Under the pieces are notes generated by a model, which was not told the origin of the DNA, did no database searches, and saw only the letters and a program-made list of their open reading frames with translations. From Anseranas semipalmata (taxonomy: Eukaryota > Chordata > Aves > Anseriformes > Anseranatidae), in assembly GCA_013399115.1 (NCBI GenBank), contig VXAA01007177.1, positions 366,848 through 430,847 on the forward strand: a stretch of 64,000 nt of DNA, read 5' to 3'. The translations under genes were made by a program, and so were the position numbers. Position 1 is the stretch's first letter. Each line of letters opens with the position of its first letter. This document shows positions 32,301 through 47,300 of the stretch, one piece after another.

Positions 32301-35300
32301 CCTTATATCTGTTAGGACTGAAAATAAAAATCAGATCATAATGTAACATACACTCTAATAACTATTCTTGGACCAAATCACCACTACTCACTCAAACAAA
32401 ATTTGATTATATCTAATCAAAATATTTTGTTTTCAGTCTTCCTCCTCCACACTATACTGAATATCACAATATCTTTAATTGAGATTTAAGTTAATTAGTT
32501 TAAAAACAACAACAACAAAACACTTTACCACAATCTCCTTAAACGTAGAGTTTAGAAAACAACAGCAACAACAAACAAATACAAAAAAAGAAAACGCCAA
32601 GCAGATTAGAGGAACGATCAGAATTGGAAATGTCTGCTTCATAATACTTGTCCAACCTAATCTAATAGAAACTGTTTTTCCCTTTATTTTGTTTGTCTGT
32701 ATGGGAACACACAGCAAGCAAACTATTCATTTTGCCTTACAAACCACCAGGTAAACAGACTACAACTACAACTGAGGAAGGTAAAGCTAAAAGCTAAGAG
32801 AGGGAAGGAGGGAAACTCTTCCTGGCCCCTGTAGTCAACAGAATCCTTATAGCACAGTAAGGAGATGTGCATCTTTCCCTGACTATCCCAATTAACTACT
32901 CACCTACAGCAATCACAGAAATAAGAAAACAATAATTAGTAACTATAGTCAGAGTCTTTTAATCTTTTAATGTTATTTTTTTCTTGATCATGTTGCGACT
33001 TCAGAGATTTCCAAGTTTAGATGCTCTGATAAATGAGGACTTCTGGATTTGCAGCCAAAAACCACTGCCATACTGTGCAGCTATGGTATCAAGAATATAC
33101 GAATTGGAATATTTGAATTAATAATAGTATCACTTCCACAGCGTAGAAAGAGCTACATGCACTGAAGTAAATATAAAAAACTAGGTATTGAAAGAGGCAT
33201 GACTTGAGATGACTGTACTCTATTACAGCATCTACTGCTTAGATGACTAGTCTTGTGGGCAGTTTGTGCACTAAAACATTCCCATACAGAAAAATATTCA
33301 GCTACAGTTAAAATTCTAAACTTTAAAAATTTAATCCCCATCCTACCCACATGTCCTCTCCTTTTCAAAATACAACTCTCATCAAGGAGTGATATACAAA
33401 AGCTAGTGGAAGCCTGCTGTGGTTTTTGGGAGGGTGGGGCTGGGGTGAGGTTGTCTTTTATGTGTGTTTGTTTTTTTTTTTTATTTTCGCTATAATGGTT
33501 CACACCTAAGGTATTTGAGGAGCGTGGAACTATTGCAAGCAAAATGCAAGAAGTCAGACTACTGAATGTGTGGTGGTTTTTTTGGGGTTTTAACTTAAAC
33601 ATTAACTTAAAACTTAACATCAGCTGCTTATCTGGAGACTTACTGGAAAAACAGGTGGCTTCAGCTGGGCTTTTAGAGGCAAGATATTAAGATGTCCTAC
33701 AAGTACTGTATTACAAGTACAGGCTAAGACATGGTCTCACTGTACTGCACATACATAGTTATGTGGAAACCACTTCAGAAATTAGGAACTATCAAGGAAT
33801 TTTTAACCTGAAGGAACATCATGATGAGGAACTAATACCATCTGAATTTCAGTCTCTCCAGATCCATGGCAGGACAAAGATTCCCTTCTTCTTAAATAAA
33901 AATATTAATAAAACCTTTCCATCTGTGTTATCTGATACTGCAAGTTTATCTTTTCTGACACAGGAAGAAGTCAGAAGTCACCACACATTTTTCAGATACT
34001 CTTGTAAAAGCCCCTACGAGCACTGGGAAAGGAGCACCGCAGAGGAAACAGAGAAACTGAATTACAATTATGGCCAATCATTTCTCATTCCTATTTGGTG
34101 AATAATCCAGTTTGAAGGGAAAAAACTGATACCTGTATTTTGTCTCCTGTATCAGCCCGATAATAATGAATTAGATGACCTCTCCCCATACACCTCCCAA
34201 ACCAAGCCATAATTCAAGAACGTCTAATGAAAGGTTCTTGATGAGAAACTTTTGAAAAATCCAACTACACTGACATACCTGTCAGAAAAATGGGAACGAC
34301 ACAAAAGAAAAACAACCAACCAAAAAAAAGAAAAAAACTGAGAAGTTCAGTAGCTTGATTTGAGATTCTAAACTGCTTCATATTCTTTTTTTTCATCAAG
34401 CAAATTGGTATTCAATGAAGATATAGGCAGCAGCATTTAGAAATTAACCAACTAAGTAAATAGAACATTTTGTAAAAACTATTCAATTTCATAATCCCCA
34501 CTGAAATTTACTACAGGTTAGGGGTATTGTTTTACTACCGGTTCTGGACGTTTCAAAATTAAGGTGCCTTAAAGCATGTACAACAATGAAGTTATCGAAA
34601 AAACTTTTCTTTCATGTCCGCTTATTCACAGATTTTATTGAAAAGATTTTTAAAAAAGTGTTACTTTCCACATACTGCACATGATCTTCAAGTCTGTCTA
34701 TAACATTTTCCATGTGGAGATTCTACCTACAGCAGATTTAGCTAGATAGAAGGCAAAATCCTGAGCAAAACAAGATGTAGAGAGCTGAAACTGAACTCTG
34801 ATTTTAAGTTACCTTATTTCTCAAAAATTTTATGTCATTTGAAATGAATAAAATCTGAATCTGAAGATTAATCTTTACTGTGAACAGGACAATATATTAT
34901 ATAAAAGTAGGAAAATACTGCAAGTATTTTTTAAAAAGTACTTTCATTTTTATACAGTTCAATAATACAAGGATGGACATTTAATGTTTTCATTTGTGAT
35001 TCAGGAAATATGACTATACAATACCCTGCAATAAAGTAGAAAGGTAAGTATTAGTACTTACTTCATCACAGCAATTAATATTTCTACCAGTTACAAATAC
35101 TGAAGGACAACTATGATTAAATAAAAGCTGTGTAGTTTAAGTATTTTCAGACCCTGTAAAGAGCTATATAATTTATTTCTTCACTTTGCAGATTCTAAGA
35201 TTTTAATAAAAACCCTAATAATTGTTTCCAATACAAACACAATGTATCTGACTTGAAAAGTTATACAGAGTTATGGAAACAAAGTGAGGTACCTTAATAA

Positions 35301-38300
35301 ACAAGCATCAAAAAAAGACACTTTACAGTACAATATATAAGACTTACCTGAACATTTCCCTAGCCAGACAAATATTACTAGCCAATTAAAAAAAATCATT
35401 TAAGAAAAACACTACTGGCAGTAGCTTAATGAATATGGTGAAAAGAATCTCAAAACTCTCTAGATAATAAAAATATTCCCTAAAAGTTTACATCTGAAAT
35501 ATACAACAATGTATAGTCTATGCTGTTAACAGTATATAAACAAAAAGAAGGTAGCAAAGAAGTTAATATCGTTATTTGTGTTTTATGCCATGTCTTCAAC
35601 ACTCCATTGCAGTGTACAACTGGCATTTTTGTTTAAAGAAATTCATGTTAAGAAGTCAAACTGCATTTTATGTCATAACACATCCCCCCAGTGACAAAAT
35701 ATGAATGAAATTATCTAAGAAGAAAATAAACAAGTCATCTTAATTTTGATTACCCAAACTACTTTCACAAAGTAGTTTCACAAAGCACATTCACAAAGTG
35801 CTCCCTCCTCCTCCCACAAAACAGTTTTTGCTACTAAAAGCTCTGTTCTCTGCATCTGTAATGTTCAGGGTGGGGGTAGAGGGCAACTATCATTTATTAA
35901 ATTAGACTGTATAAAGAATTTTAAATAAAATTGCACTTACATCATAACTATAGTCTGCATCATTTGTTACTGTCAAGTCTGCAAGGTCTCCAAGGCCCAG
36001 TACACTTAACAAAACATCATCAGAACCCATAATAAATGACTTGCCTCCTCCAGATGGAAACGTTATTGGCTCAGCTACAAAGAACAAAACAGTTTCTTTA
36101 AGTCTCAATGTAATAATTTAAACTGATGAAATACTGCATTATTCATCACTTACAGGCAAAACAGAGTTTAAAACTGAACTTGTATGCACTACATACTACA
36201 TCCCAAGTAAAAAAAGAGCATGACAACACGCACACATGTGCAAACACACATATATTAAAAATTATTCTTGATCATCATTTCTGTCATTTGATTTCAACTT
36301 TAAACAGACAAACTTTTGTATTTAAAAAGGTCACAAGAAAGAAGTGACTTGACTGACATCACTTTGCAATACCAAACTTATGTCCCAGGTCTCCAAATTA
36401 TACATTCACTATACCATGTTGTCTGCCTTCTACCCATTTGCAAATAAGTCTCTGTGCTTTATACTAGTCAAACATCTCTATTTGCACCAGTAAGTAATTT
36501 TATCTCAGGTTAAAGGCCTCCTGCAAAACCTTTCTTCTACTTTCAGTTTTCAGATGATAAAAAAGGAAACATCTGTTATTCATGAATCCCTTCTCTTACT
36601 TTTGTAACAGGATTTTGGATTCTAGAAGTTTAAGAATATACTCAACTGGTATTTATCTTAGTTAGCTGTGCCTTCCCCTAATTAATATTTAACATTTCTG
36701 TTAATTACCATTTAGAATGGAATAAATATAAAAGTTATCTGTAAACATTCATTCTGAACTCACATCTGAATAATAAAGTTTCAAACATTCACCCGTATTC
36801 TTCAGTCTTCAACAATCCCACGTACCTCCTTCTAGAATACCCACAAATATCACCTTAGTGGTGAGGAATACGACTAAAGGCTTAAACATTGTAATACTTT
36901 AGCATGTTATTAGAAGCTGTTTTTACTTATCAGTATTTGTTTGGGACACTTGAAAGGTGGAGTACTTTAGACCAACTTCAGCAAAGTGTGAACTTCAGTT
37001 AAGTGCAAACATCTGCAAAATATGTTAAATCTTGTTTGACATCTTCAAAAATTAAATCTCCTTGACTTTTAGATTTCGCTGATTTGGAATATAGTCTCGC
37101 TGTAATGGCACTCCTCATTTCTAATCCTCTCAGAAAAAAAAACTTGAAACTCACAGAAAATAAAACTTCCAGAACTGAAAAACATCCATATCTTTTTTTT
37201 TTCCCTTACAGAAAGTTCCAAACAAGAGGACTATTAATTAAAACATTCTATTGTTGAACATAGATCTTTATTATACTACATAGCCACTATGTGAATGGTA
37301 ACCTAGTCATGTTTCACAGCAGCTGAAGAAAAGTTACTATGACAAAGCGTAAATTACAGGTGCCTGGTATCATTGCTATGGCAATCAGAGGTGTGCAAAG
37401 AGGAGCCAGCCCGCTCAGATCAATAGATAAACTTTAGTATAGACAAAAACAGCACTTCAAGAATAAAAAAAAAAAACCTCAAATGCTTGGAAACTACTAC
37501 ACTATTAAAAATACAACCTTATTAGCACAGACAACAGATACAACAAAGCCTACTCTTCCTACAATTGCATAAAAAAAAACAAACTGTATTCTAACTATGC
37601 ACAATTAACTCTTTTTAAAAGATTCACAACCCACACAAAGGTCTTGACTCAGAAACCATTAAATTCACAGCCCAAACACCTTACCATGCCCTTATATAAG
37701 CAAGCTTTTCATTTTTGTTAGTATTTTCAAGCTCAATTTGAGTTTATTCCAAACCACTCACATTTCAGAAAAAGCCTTATTCCTAGAAAACTCTAAATTA
37801 TTTTCCATGTTCCCACGTTGTGTTTTACTATGGATTTGATTTTTTTTGTTTTGTTTTGTGTTCAGTCATCCATGCTTATTAGATGAGATCAGTTTCTAAA
37901 AATTGGTGTTTCAGTAAAAGTGTCTAAGCCAAATATAAAACGAGAAAATATCTTCATATGAAGCAAGAAATAAAATACCATAAACATTGTTTGGGTTATC
38001 TTAAACTGTGAAATCCTCAAATAAATAACAATTAGCTCCTCAATTACTTAAGACACTAAGATTTTCCTGATTCTTTTCTGACAAAAAAAAAAAAAAGTGG
38101 GAGGAAAAAGAAGTTGATTCCAATACTTCATTTGGAATTTCCAAAACTGGCTCACCTCCACTGTCTTGACAAGGTTCCAGCCCCATAAATACAATTATTC
38201 ATTTACAAGCCAAACCTCCCAAGTATACAGTAACAGAAACAAAGCTTCTGATCACTGGAGAAAGGAAACAATATGCTCATTTTACACCTGCGGACACTTT

Positions 38301-41300
38301 CCGTCCCTGTTGCGATGCTGTGAGTCCTATCTGATCTTTAGGACAGGCCCACATGGTTTAAATTAACTCCCAAATCTGTTATATTTATACTTTGTCAGAT
38401 TAATGTTGTCTGTGCTTAGCAGATCAATTTTCACGAAAATATGCTTTATACTGAAAGTGAAGCACTACCACAGAAAAACACTACCACAATAAGTCTATAC
38501 ATAAATCTATCAAACTCCATTTGCAGAGGTGAACATCCCTTTATTTAAAACTTCAAAATTAATACTATATGAAATTCAGAAGCGTATTTCTCAACACTAA
38601 AGCTGCCAATATGTAAAACATGTAGTTTAACTACATTAATTCATTTAATTTTTTTTTTTTTTTTTAAATATATAGCAGAGAAGTAATACAACAAAAGATG
38701 CATGAAGTTAGAGCTATTAAAAATAAAGATTCACACCTGGGCATACCAAAAATGATATATCGATAGATATATGCAAACGATAAAGTTAAATAAATTACTT
38801 ATCAAATGCTTTTATTTTAAAAAAACAGAATATTTTTCTATCCTAATAGCATAATATATATGTTTAACAGAGTTTGCAACCAATAAATACCAAATAAAAA
38901 TGTCATGTTTTCACATGCAAAGAAACTTGTACTAAGTGAAAAGATGCAATGATTCAGTATTTGCTAGGCCTTTTTACCCTGAAGTTCCTGACATCATATA
39001 TAATTAAGTCAAATTCAAGCAGTAATGTTTGTACAGAATTAACCTGCTTTAACCTCTCATCAAGTATCTACGTCCACATGTGATGTTCTTGTTTACTGTA
39101 AGACAGTGACATCTGATCTTGTTTTCTAGAAAGTTAATACCTGATACAATATAAGTGGCAATAAGTACCCGAGCAATTAGCTGTTACTGCTGTTTTCTGT
39201 GGAAAAAAAAAAATTCCATCCCCACAGTATTATGGATGTTCAAAAAGAAAAACAACACATGAAAATAATAATTTGCTATACAACATATCGGATGAAGAAT
39301 CACGCTGTAGTTCATTCTGTTTTTCTGAAAATCATCCAATATGGTAAAATGGAAACCCACATTTCTTACGGCTGAAATTATAAAATGTAATTATCGCAAA
39401 ACAATTTTCTCATCATATTTAACCAGACACTTGAGTTAAAAAAAAATTATTATTTTTTTTTTTAGAAATTAAGTTTTAGAAAGGTAGATGATATATTCGC
39501 AGCCAATTAGAGCCATAGTTCTAACAGAACCACACTTTCTTCCCTGACCCCCTAACCCTCACCAGGAAAAAAAAAGAAAAAAGTGAGCTTGAAAAAACAC
39601 TTTGTTCTCTACATGAAAATGAAGTTACCAACCACTCTATTTACAACAGAACTGGAACACTTAAAGCAGTGTTAATGCTACTTAAAGTAGCATAAACCTT
39701 ATGTACAGTCGTTACAGCTTGGTAACATTCATCAGGCTAGTGTGCCCTATGGTTGTTGCCTAAAGCTATCTGCAAAAAAACTTAGGTTTTAAAACATAGC
39801 TGAATAAATAACTGACCAATATCAGCATCTTATGATAATGAACTATTTTGCCCTTGTTAACAGAAGACAGACCATAAAGAATACAAAGACTACACTAAGC
39901 TTGTTTGCTTGCAATTTTGCACAATCCGGTATAAAGAGACAAAGACCTAAAAAGCCACATAGTATTCAGGATAGAATTTGTGACCAAACAGCACAATTTA
40001 CACTCTACTATTCCAATTTAAAAGGTATGCAGAAACCACAAGTAGCAGGTAAGATAATATTCATACTACTGCTCTTACTGAATAAAGCCCAGCAAACTGA
40101 ACTGATAAACTGAAAACATATGAGCACATTAAATAGCAGGGAAATATAACCCTGAAGGCACAGACCACTTGAGAATAGTTTAGGAAATCTTTATTTGAAG
40201 TGTAGCATAGTGTTTGTGCTACCCCATCAAATTCAAATTTACCATCTATTTCTTCAGAAAGATTGCTTTGTACCATATTACTTGGTAATGTGCCTCTAAA
40301 ATAGAGGACAGTTACGTGGCTCGTCCTTAATAATCTGTGTTCCTCTGCACAGCATGTACGGCCTAAAACAGACGGAGGGAACTGTAACTGTAGGGTCACA
40401 TGCCCATAATACCTTCACACGGCTAAAAAGCTATTTAAAATACCTAGCACAAAGCATCACATCAAGCACATGGTATTGAGAAGTCTGGTATCTCTCCAGT
40501 ATCTATAACACCACATTTACAACGATACTACAAGATGCATGCACACAGGTATTAGCAAGCGAAACTTCACCAGTAGTTTTTTCAATTGCACTCTACAGGT
40601 GAATTTGATACCGGTGCATCTTTAAATTGTAAATGAAAACAGGTATGAAAAAGGCAGTAAAAAGAAGTCTGTAAGACAAACTCTTAATAGTTTGGGAGAT
40701 CATCAAAAAACCTCCCTGGAAGATTTCTATTTTTTGCTTGTCTGGGGACAGGAATTTGAGGTAGAGCGGGTGGGATGACAGCAGGGATTAAAGAAGAACC
40801 AATAAGCAGCATCAATAACAATGCAAATTGTTTTGACTTCTGGGATAGCTGATATCATGCTAGGTTTTATGGGTCAAAGATCATCCTAAAAGAGCCAAAT
40901 CTGAATTTGGTGGAATATTTTGAATGTTTTTTTTTTTTCTCCCAGTAGAGGACAGATAATTTACACCACAGTATTCTAATCTTGAAATTACTACAATGAA
41001 AACTATTCTTTTAAAACTAGAACCATAAAACTGTAGATGGCAAAAAGTTGAGTAACAAGATTTTGGGCTGTTTAGGTAATAGCTTGCCACTAACTTCCAT
41101 TGCCTAAGATAATCCTGAAACTGGAACTAATGCTTTGTAAAGAAATGCCTAAGCATACAAAGATTATATGTAAAATAGGACAAGAGAATTTAAAAATAAT
41201 AAATGAACATTAAAATTGAGGAAAAAGACACAAGTGAGTCTCATAACTTAAATAACCACTTTTAAATTTCACTTTAAAATGCAAACTGTGTATCAGATTT

Positions 41301-44300
41301 TAATACTCACCTTTTCCCCCTCAATCAATAACACCCTATTTGTACAAGGTTTTGCTAACATGGGGTCTGCAAACAGGGATTTAATACTGAATAGTTTCAG
41401 AACACACAGCTGTACATAAAGTTGTTTAAAAATAGTTATGAAAAAAAGGTCAGTTACGATAAGCCACAGGGATTCAAGCTATAGTCTCATAAAACCATTT
41501 GGGAAGAACTGCAAATAATAATGATGTGGCAATCTGCAACTCCATTAAACTTTATAGAGGGGACATTAAATTACAGCGTGTGCTTTCTAGAAGAAATCTC
41601 CTGAAACATAATAAGTAGCTGAATTTTTTGTACCTTCCTCTGCTCTTGCACCTTCATGATCAGTCATTCTAGAAGAGGGTGACCTAGATTGATTAATGAT
41701 TCCTGAAGGGATGTGGGGTATCTCATCATCGCCCAGATCTGCTATCATGTCGTGAAGTTTTGTCCTGTTGACTCCTGTAAATTAACGTCAGCAGCAAAAA
41801 TTCATTTGATTGCTACCGCTTGACTTGACAGAAGTCTAAAAATCTATTAAACTAAGTAAACAAGAACAACCACTAATGGGACCTACTTCAAATAAATACA
41901 ATGCTTTGCTTTTGTCTTTGTATATTAATAAAATTGATCTTCTGGAAATCAATAGGAGTTAATGCATTAAATCTAAAACTGCATGCAAACTGTTTCACTT
42001 CACCAAATCAAAGAATAACTGCTTTGTGTTCTGTAGATATATTTTACAATTTCCTGTAGGAGAGAAAAAAAACTCATCATCTTACAGCCCTTGTAAGAAG
42101 CCAAACATCAAAAGAACATATTAAACAAAATACATATGAATTAAACATTTGCTAATAATATTACAGAACTTTAACTGTACTAAACAATTGAACATTGAAA
42201 AACAGTGCAAATAAAAAATAAGCTTACAAATGAGGGAAAAAGTACAGATAAATCATAATGGGGGTGCAACAAACAATTAACTTTCCCTGCTTTTGAATGG
42301 TATTCAAGTTGTATAAAACATTTATTAAATACAAGACCAAGCATGCTTTCACCACTATATGAAACTGCAGATGCATAATACATCTATTATACCAGCATGC
42401 CACTAGAAATAAAATATACTGAATTATGTGTATTAAATTCATAATGTAGATACTAATTAACAAGAATAGGATGTTTTAATTAAAAAACATTTAAAGTTAA
42501 TTTCTGCTTTCAACTTATATCTTTCTTATAAAAATACCACTATGGAGTGTATTTTTCTTTTAAGCTCACTACAATGTAGATACTTACTACGTTTAAAAGG
42601 ACATATCAATACTTAAATAATTTTCAAATATATCCATTTTTGGTGAAATATGCTTTAGGAAGCAATTTATTACACTCTGAGTTTATGTGCCACTTTTAAC
42701 AAAAAATACAAACCACACAAAGCCTTTGTTTTATAAAGAAGTAAACAGTACAATTACAGATCACTTATCAAAAGCAGAACTGTTTGTTTAAGCAGTTAAA
42801 CTGTAAAACACACTCTTACAAATAATACCTGATCATTTCAATTTTTACATCTTACTTTGACAAAAATGGTTAAAATGCATGTGATCAAAAGTAAGTGTCC
42901 ATCAATAATTGAATTCTCCAGAGGTAAATGCAGAGAGGGATCACAATGAAAAATATTTCTTCAAGTAGGATCACAGCAAAAGCATACCATGCATAGCCTA
43001 AGAAGGATGCTATGTAACTATTCACATTAATAGTTATAAAACCTGTTCATTTTGCCAAATATAAACTAGAACTCCCTATACTTTTTTTTGTGCTTTTGAT
43101 ATTTTTCTGTCTTTGTTTTATGGAACACATAGTATTTCCATTAAATCTATGAAAGCCGTTACCCAGAAGTTGTTTGAGAACAAAAATGGCTTTCAAAAGT
43201 TTCCCTTATGCAACAGAACGTATTTCTTGAATGGTTAAGTTTCATTTTACTCTCATGTATTACTGAGTCTAGAAACCTATGATCTCAGCTAATGAAATGA
43301 ATGTGAAATATTTCAAGTTTTCTTCCCTAGTTATAGTTGTAATCTTTATGTAGAATCATTTCCAAATAAACCCAGAAGTAAAGCAATATTATTATTACTT
43401 TAAGAAAAATACAGACGGATAAGGCAAGAATTAATAGAAAGAGACCTGCTTGAGTTTTGGAGGAGACAGTGAAAGCTGATAAAAAATTCCTGCAAACAAA
43501 ATTACTAACAGGAACGTGCAACATTCCCTTAAATGCATGAACAGAAAAGATTTCATTCCAGTTAGACTTGAAAGCACAGGAAGCATCTATCAGGAGGGTG
43601 GGGGGAACAAAGTATGTGTTACAGACACTATGGTCTTATCACATTACAAATGTTAACCGAAAAGTCCTGAAAGTAACGTCCTTCATCATGCAACTGAAAT
43701 GACCTTCCAATTTTTGCTGGCCCACAGTTACACTGCACTTTAAGTCTTGACGGTGTTACTGTGCTTTTGTGCGCTTCAGCTGACAGTTTTTCTACCTGAT
43801 GATTCTATCGTATCATCTGATCACTTCCTGTAGACATCAGCAGACTGAAATGAACTGTATTTGGCCTGAAGAGCACAGGTCTAAAAACATAACTCTGTCC
43901 AAAGAGGTGAACACCTAGGCGTAGGTGAACTCCTACACACCAACATTTTTTTTTTTTTAGTAGCCATTAGACTGACATGGGTAAGATCTCATCTCAAAGG
44001 TACAACAGTTGATTGCAGTCAGCAGGTGAGATCTCATTTTAAAAAAAGACATTCTTAAGTGGCCAGGTCTCAACTGTACGGACCACAGAGCTTGCTTTTG
44101 TGCATTTTCTATTCCAGTTGGAGCCACCTGTGGCGATCAGCAGCAGATATACTCTTGAAGATACTAGAGAGCAATCACTAAGTTACATGATAAAAGTAAC
44201 GACTGGTACCCTGAACTGTCTACTTTAATATACTCTTTGCTCTCCAGAAGAAAACACATTTGTCTTCTCCATGTTGATAAACATGAACTATTCAACACAT

Positions 44301-47300
44301 TCAGGAAAATGCCAAAAATGGCTTATGAGCTTTTATTTACATCCAAACTGAAAGCACCTTTTGTAAGTGCCTTCACCCTGAGCATAAGGGCATAAGAAGA
44401 CTGTCTCAGAGCATACGCAGAGAGAACGAGCAGTAGTCCTGTTCAGTCTGCTACCCACTGCTACCTTGAACCAGCCAGGGGATTGTCAGCGGATTGTCAG
44501 CCTTGCCTTTTAGTGTTTTTCAGCAAGTTAAGTCACTTCTTGTCCTTCAGGCATTCACCTCAGAACAGCCCTCAATCCATCACGCAATAGAGAGAGAAAC
44601 TTCTTTTACAAAAAAGTTTACAAAGGACCAGATGCCATTTCAATCTACCACTCTGTACTTCATGCTAAAAAATGTCAATACTCATGACTGGGAGACTGCC
44701 ACAGAAGACTGTAGAGATTTCTGCTTTCTAATAAGTGTGCCTTCATATCACTGTTGAAGTATTCTAAATGTTACAGAGATTTTTAAGGATTAGAATGTGC
44801 TGATTCCACATAAGCAGCTATCTACGCTCAAGGTACAAACTGGCTGTGTTCTAGACTTCACGATGAAAGACAACAATCAGTAAACATGAACCTGGTATGA
44901 ACAAAATCAAAACACCTAGAATCCCATTCCAGCATATCCTCCTTCAGAGATCAAAAGTGAAAGTGTTAATGAAACATTCAGCACAGAGAAGCTGTGCTCT
45001 GACAAGTCAAACATATTTTTATTAGCTCCGAGATGTAATAGTCTGAATCTAACACAGTGATACAATGAAAATGGTTAAAATCCAAATCATTACATAAATA
45101 CAGAACAATCAGGCTGAGGCAGAAGAACGGGAAAAGAAAAAATGAGAGAAGTGTCAAGGACCAGGAAAATCAGTAAAAGAGTCTCCATTTAAAGTGATCT
45201 AAACATACAACTTAAGATGTGAAAACTATTTTCTAATTGCTGAGAACGCGTTAGTCTGATCTAATTGTATCAAATGGGACATGCATCATCTCCACAATCA
45301 TGTTGTGAAAACTTGACAAATGACATCTGAAGAACAGTCAATACCTGATTTGCCTGTGAAAACTGATTTTATCCAACTTAGGCAAGAAGTTTAATGCCTT
45401 AAATTCAGCATATTAGTGTAAAAGGTAAGCTTGTAAGAAAACAGTTTTGTAGAAATCAAACCTAACTCCTCATTTATCTATCACAATTAAGTCCAGAATA
45501 TACTGTGGGTGTTTTTAATGTAAAAACAAATAAAAACAACAAAAACCAGCAACAACAAAAACAAACAAAAACATCCCCACAACCTCAATCAATAGCCACA
45601 CTTGGCTTACTTTACTGATTACATTACAAAGGTAAAGGTTTTTTTTTTTTTAATTCCTTCCATAAGAAAGTAGTATTTCCACATAATACATTGACTATTC
45701 TGACAGATAACAAAAACAAAAAGGAAAAAAAAAAAGCAGGAATTGCATTATGAAGACGTGTCAACAGTAGGTGACTTAAGTTAGGGTGTTCCACCCAAAA
45801 GAAAACATATGAATGCAAACTACAGAAGTATCAAAATAAATCACATCAGCGTCTGTTCCCTCATTAACCTCTAAAACTGGAATGAAAGTTACCACACCTG
45901 GGCCAGGGCCAAGAAGATCCTGTCATGAATAAAACAGTCTAAATGCAGATTATGGGATAGTTACCAGATGCAGATCCAATAAAAGAACTCATTAGAATGT
46001 TTACCCTATCATTCTGCCCGCAAAACATTGCAAAAGATGATAGTCAGTGCACATTTATTTGATCACGATGATGTATATACTGACACACAGACCTCAAAAA
46101 ATTCTGATAGAAGTCTGATAATAGGCTTAAAAATCTTGAAGAGCAAAATAAGATGAATATGTTATGCGAAGCTTGTGAAAGATCAGACATAAGAAGCAGA
46201 AATAGACATCCTTCTACACTATTTTCAGTCTCAACGTAAAAAAAAAAAATAAATAAAGAAGGTTACAAATGAAATAAAAAGAATTTAAACAAACCTGTCC
46301 CACCTTAAACACACACATTTATTGTGTATGGAGTTACGCCATTCAATTACCTCAGTGATTTAGAGGTCAATTTTTAACCAGAAACTAGTATCATGTATCT
46401 GACTACTACAAAAATCCCATAAACCAATCTGTAAGACTACTAATATGAGCTCTGGGATTCTCAAAATAGAATTAAAATTAAAGACAAAAACAAACAAACA
46501 AAAAAACTAAACCATAACCAAAACATTAAATAGTGACTTACACCACCTCACAGAACTGTGACACGCACAGTTGTCTCCTGATTATTTCTTATGCAAACAT
46601 AACCAAGCTTTGAAATGACTTTAGATAAAGAAAATACTTCTCTAAGTTTTGATAGAGGAACACACATTGTCAGACAATACAAGTCAAATAATAATTGACG
46701 GCCATCATGTCATATCATTCAAGGTGCAAAATTTCATGTTTTACTGCTTGTAGCAACTGCAGGAAAGCAGACTGAAACTTTTTAACCTTTTCAGTTTTGC
46801 AACTGAACACTTCAGATAGAGTCACTACTACTTATTCTCAGTGATTGTCACTATCAATTTAATCAGCAATGTCAACCGCTAAAACACCGCTCTTTTCTAA
46901 TGGGCAAGGATTATACTCTTCTTCTGGAATCTGCAAGACTGTATAAATGGGAAAAACAAAATGATGGTGAAAATTCTTAATTCCATAGCAGCCAAGGAAG
47001 CAACAACTGCAGGAAGGAAAACATTCTTATACAAGCCTAAATAACATCACCAAAACAAACAGCAAGGCCTGAGAAGGGCTTTCTGTTGTTTTTGCACTCC
47101 TACAGCAACCCTACTTGTCACTGTTTTACTACTTACAAAAGAACTTTTTACAGGCGCTTTATGTTGAAAGTTTAGTTTAACATAGTTCAAAAAGGACAAC
47201 CTGTCTGAAAACTCTTAAAGAGTAAAGAAGCATCAACCAAAACGTGGCAACTGCACAGAATAGCGAAGGGCACCATAAAATAAAGCTTAGAGCATAAACA

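Noticed and set aside
33763..34101. 112-codon frame in a STRN3 intron
   Set aside because: Begins with a GTG, no recognisable homology, and no flanking splice or promoter features.
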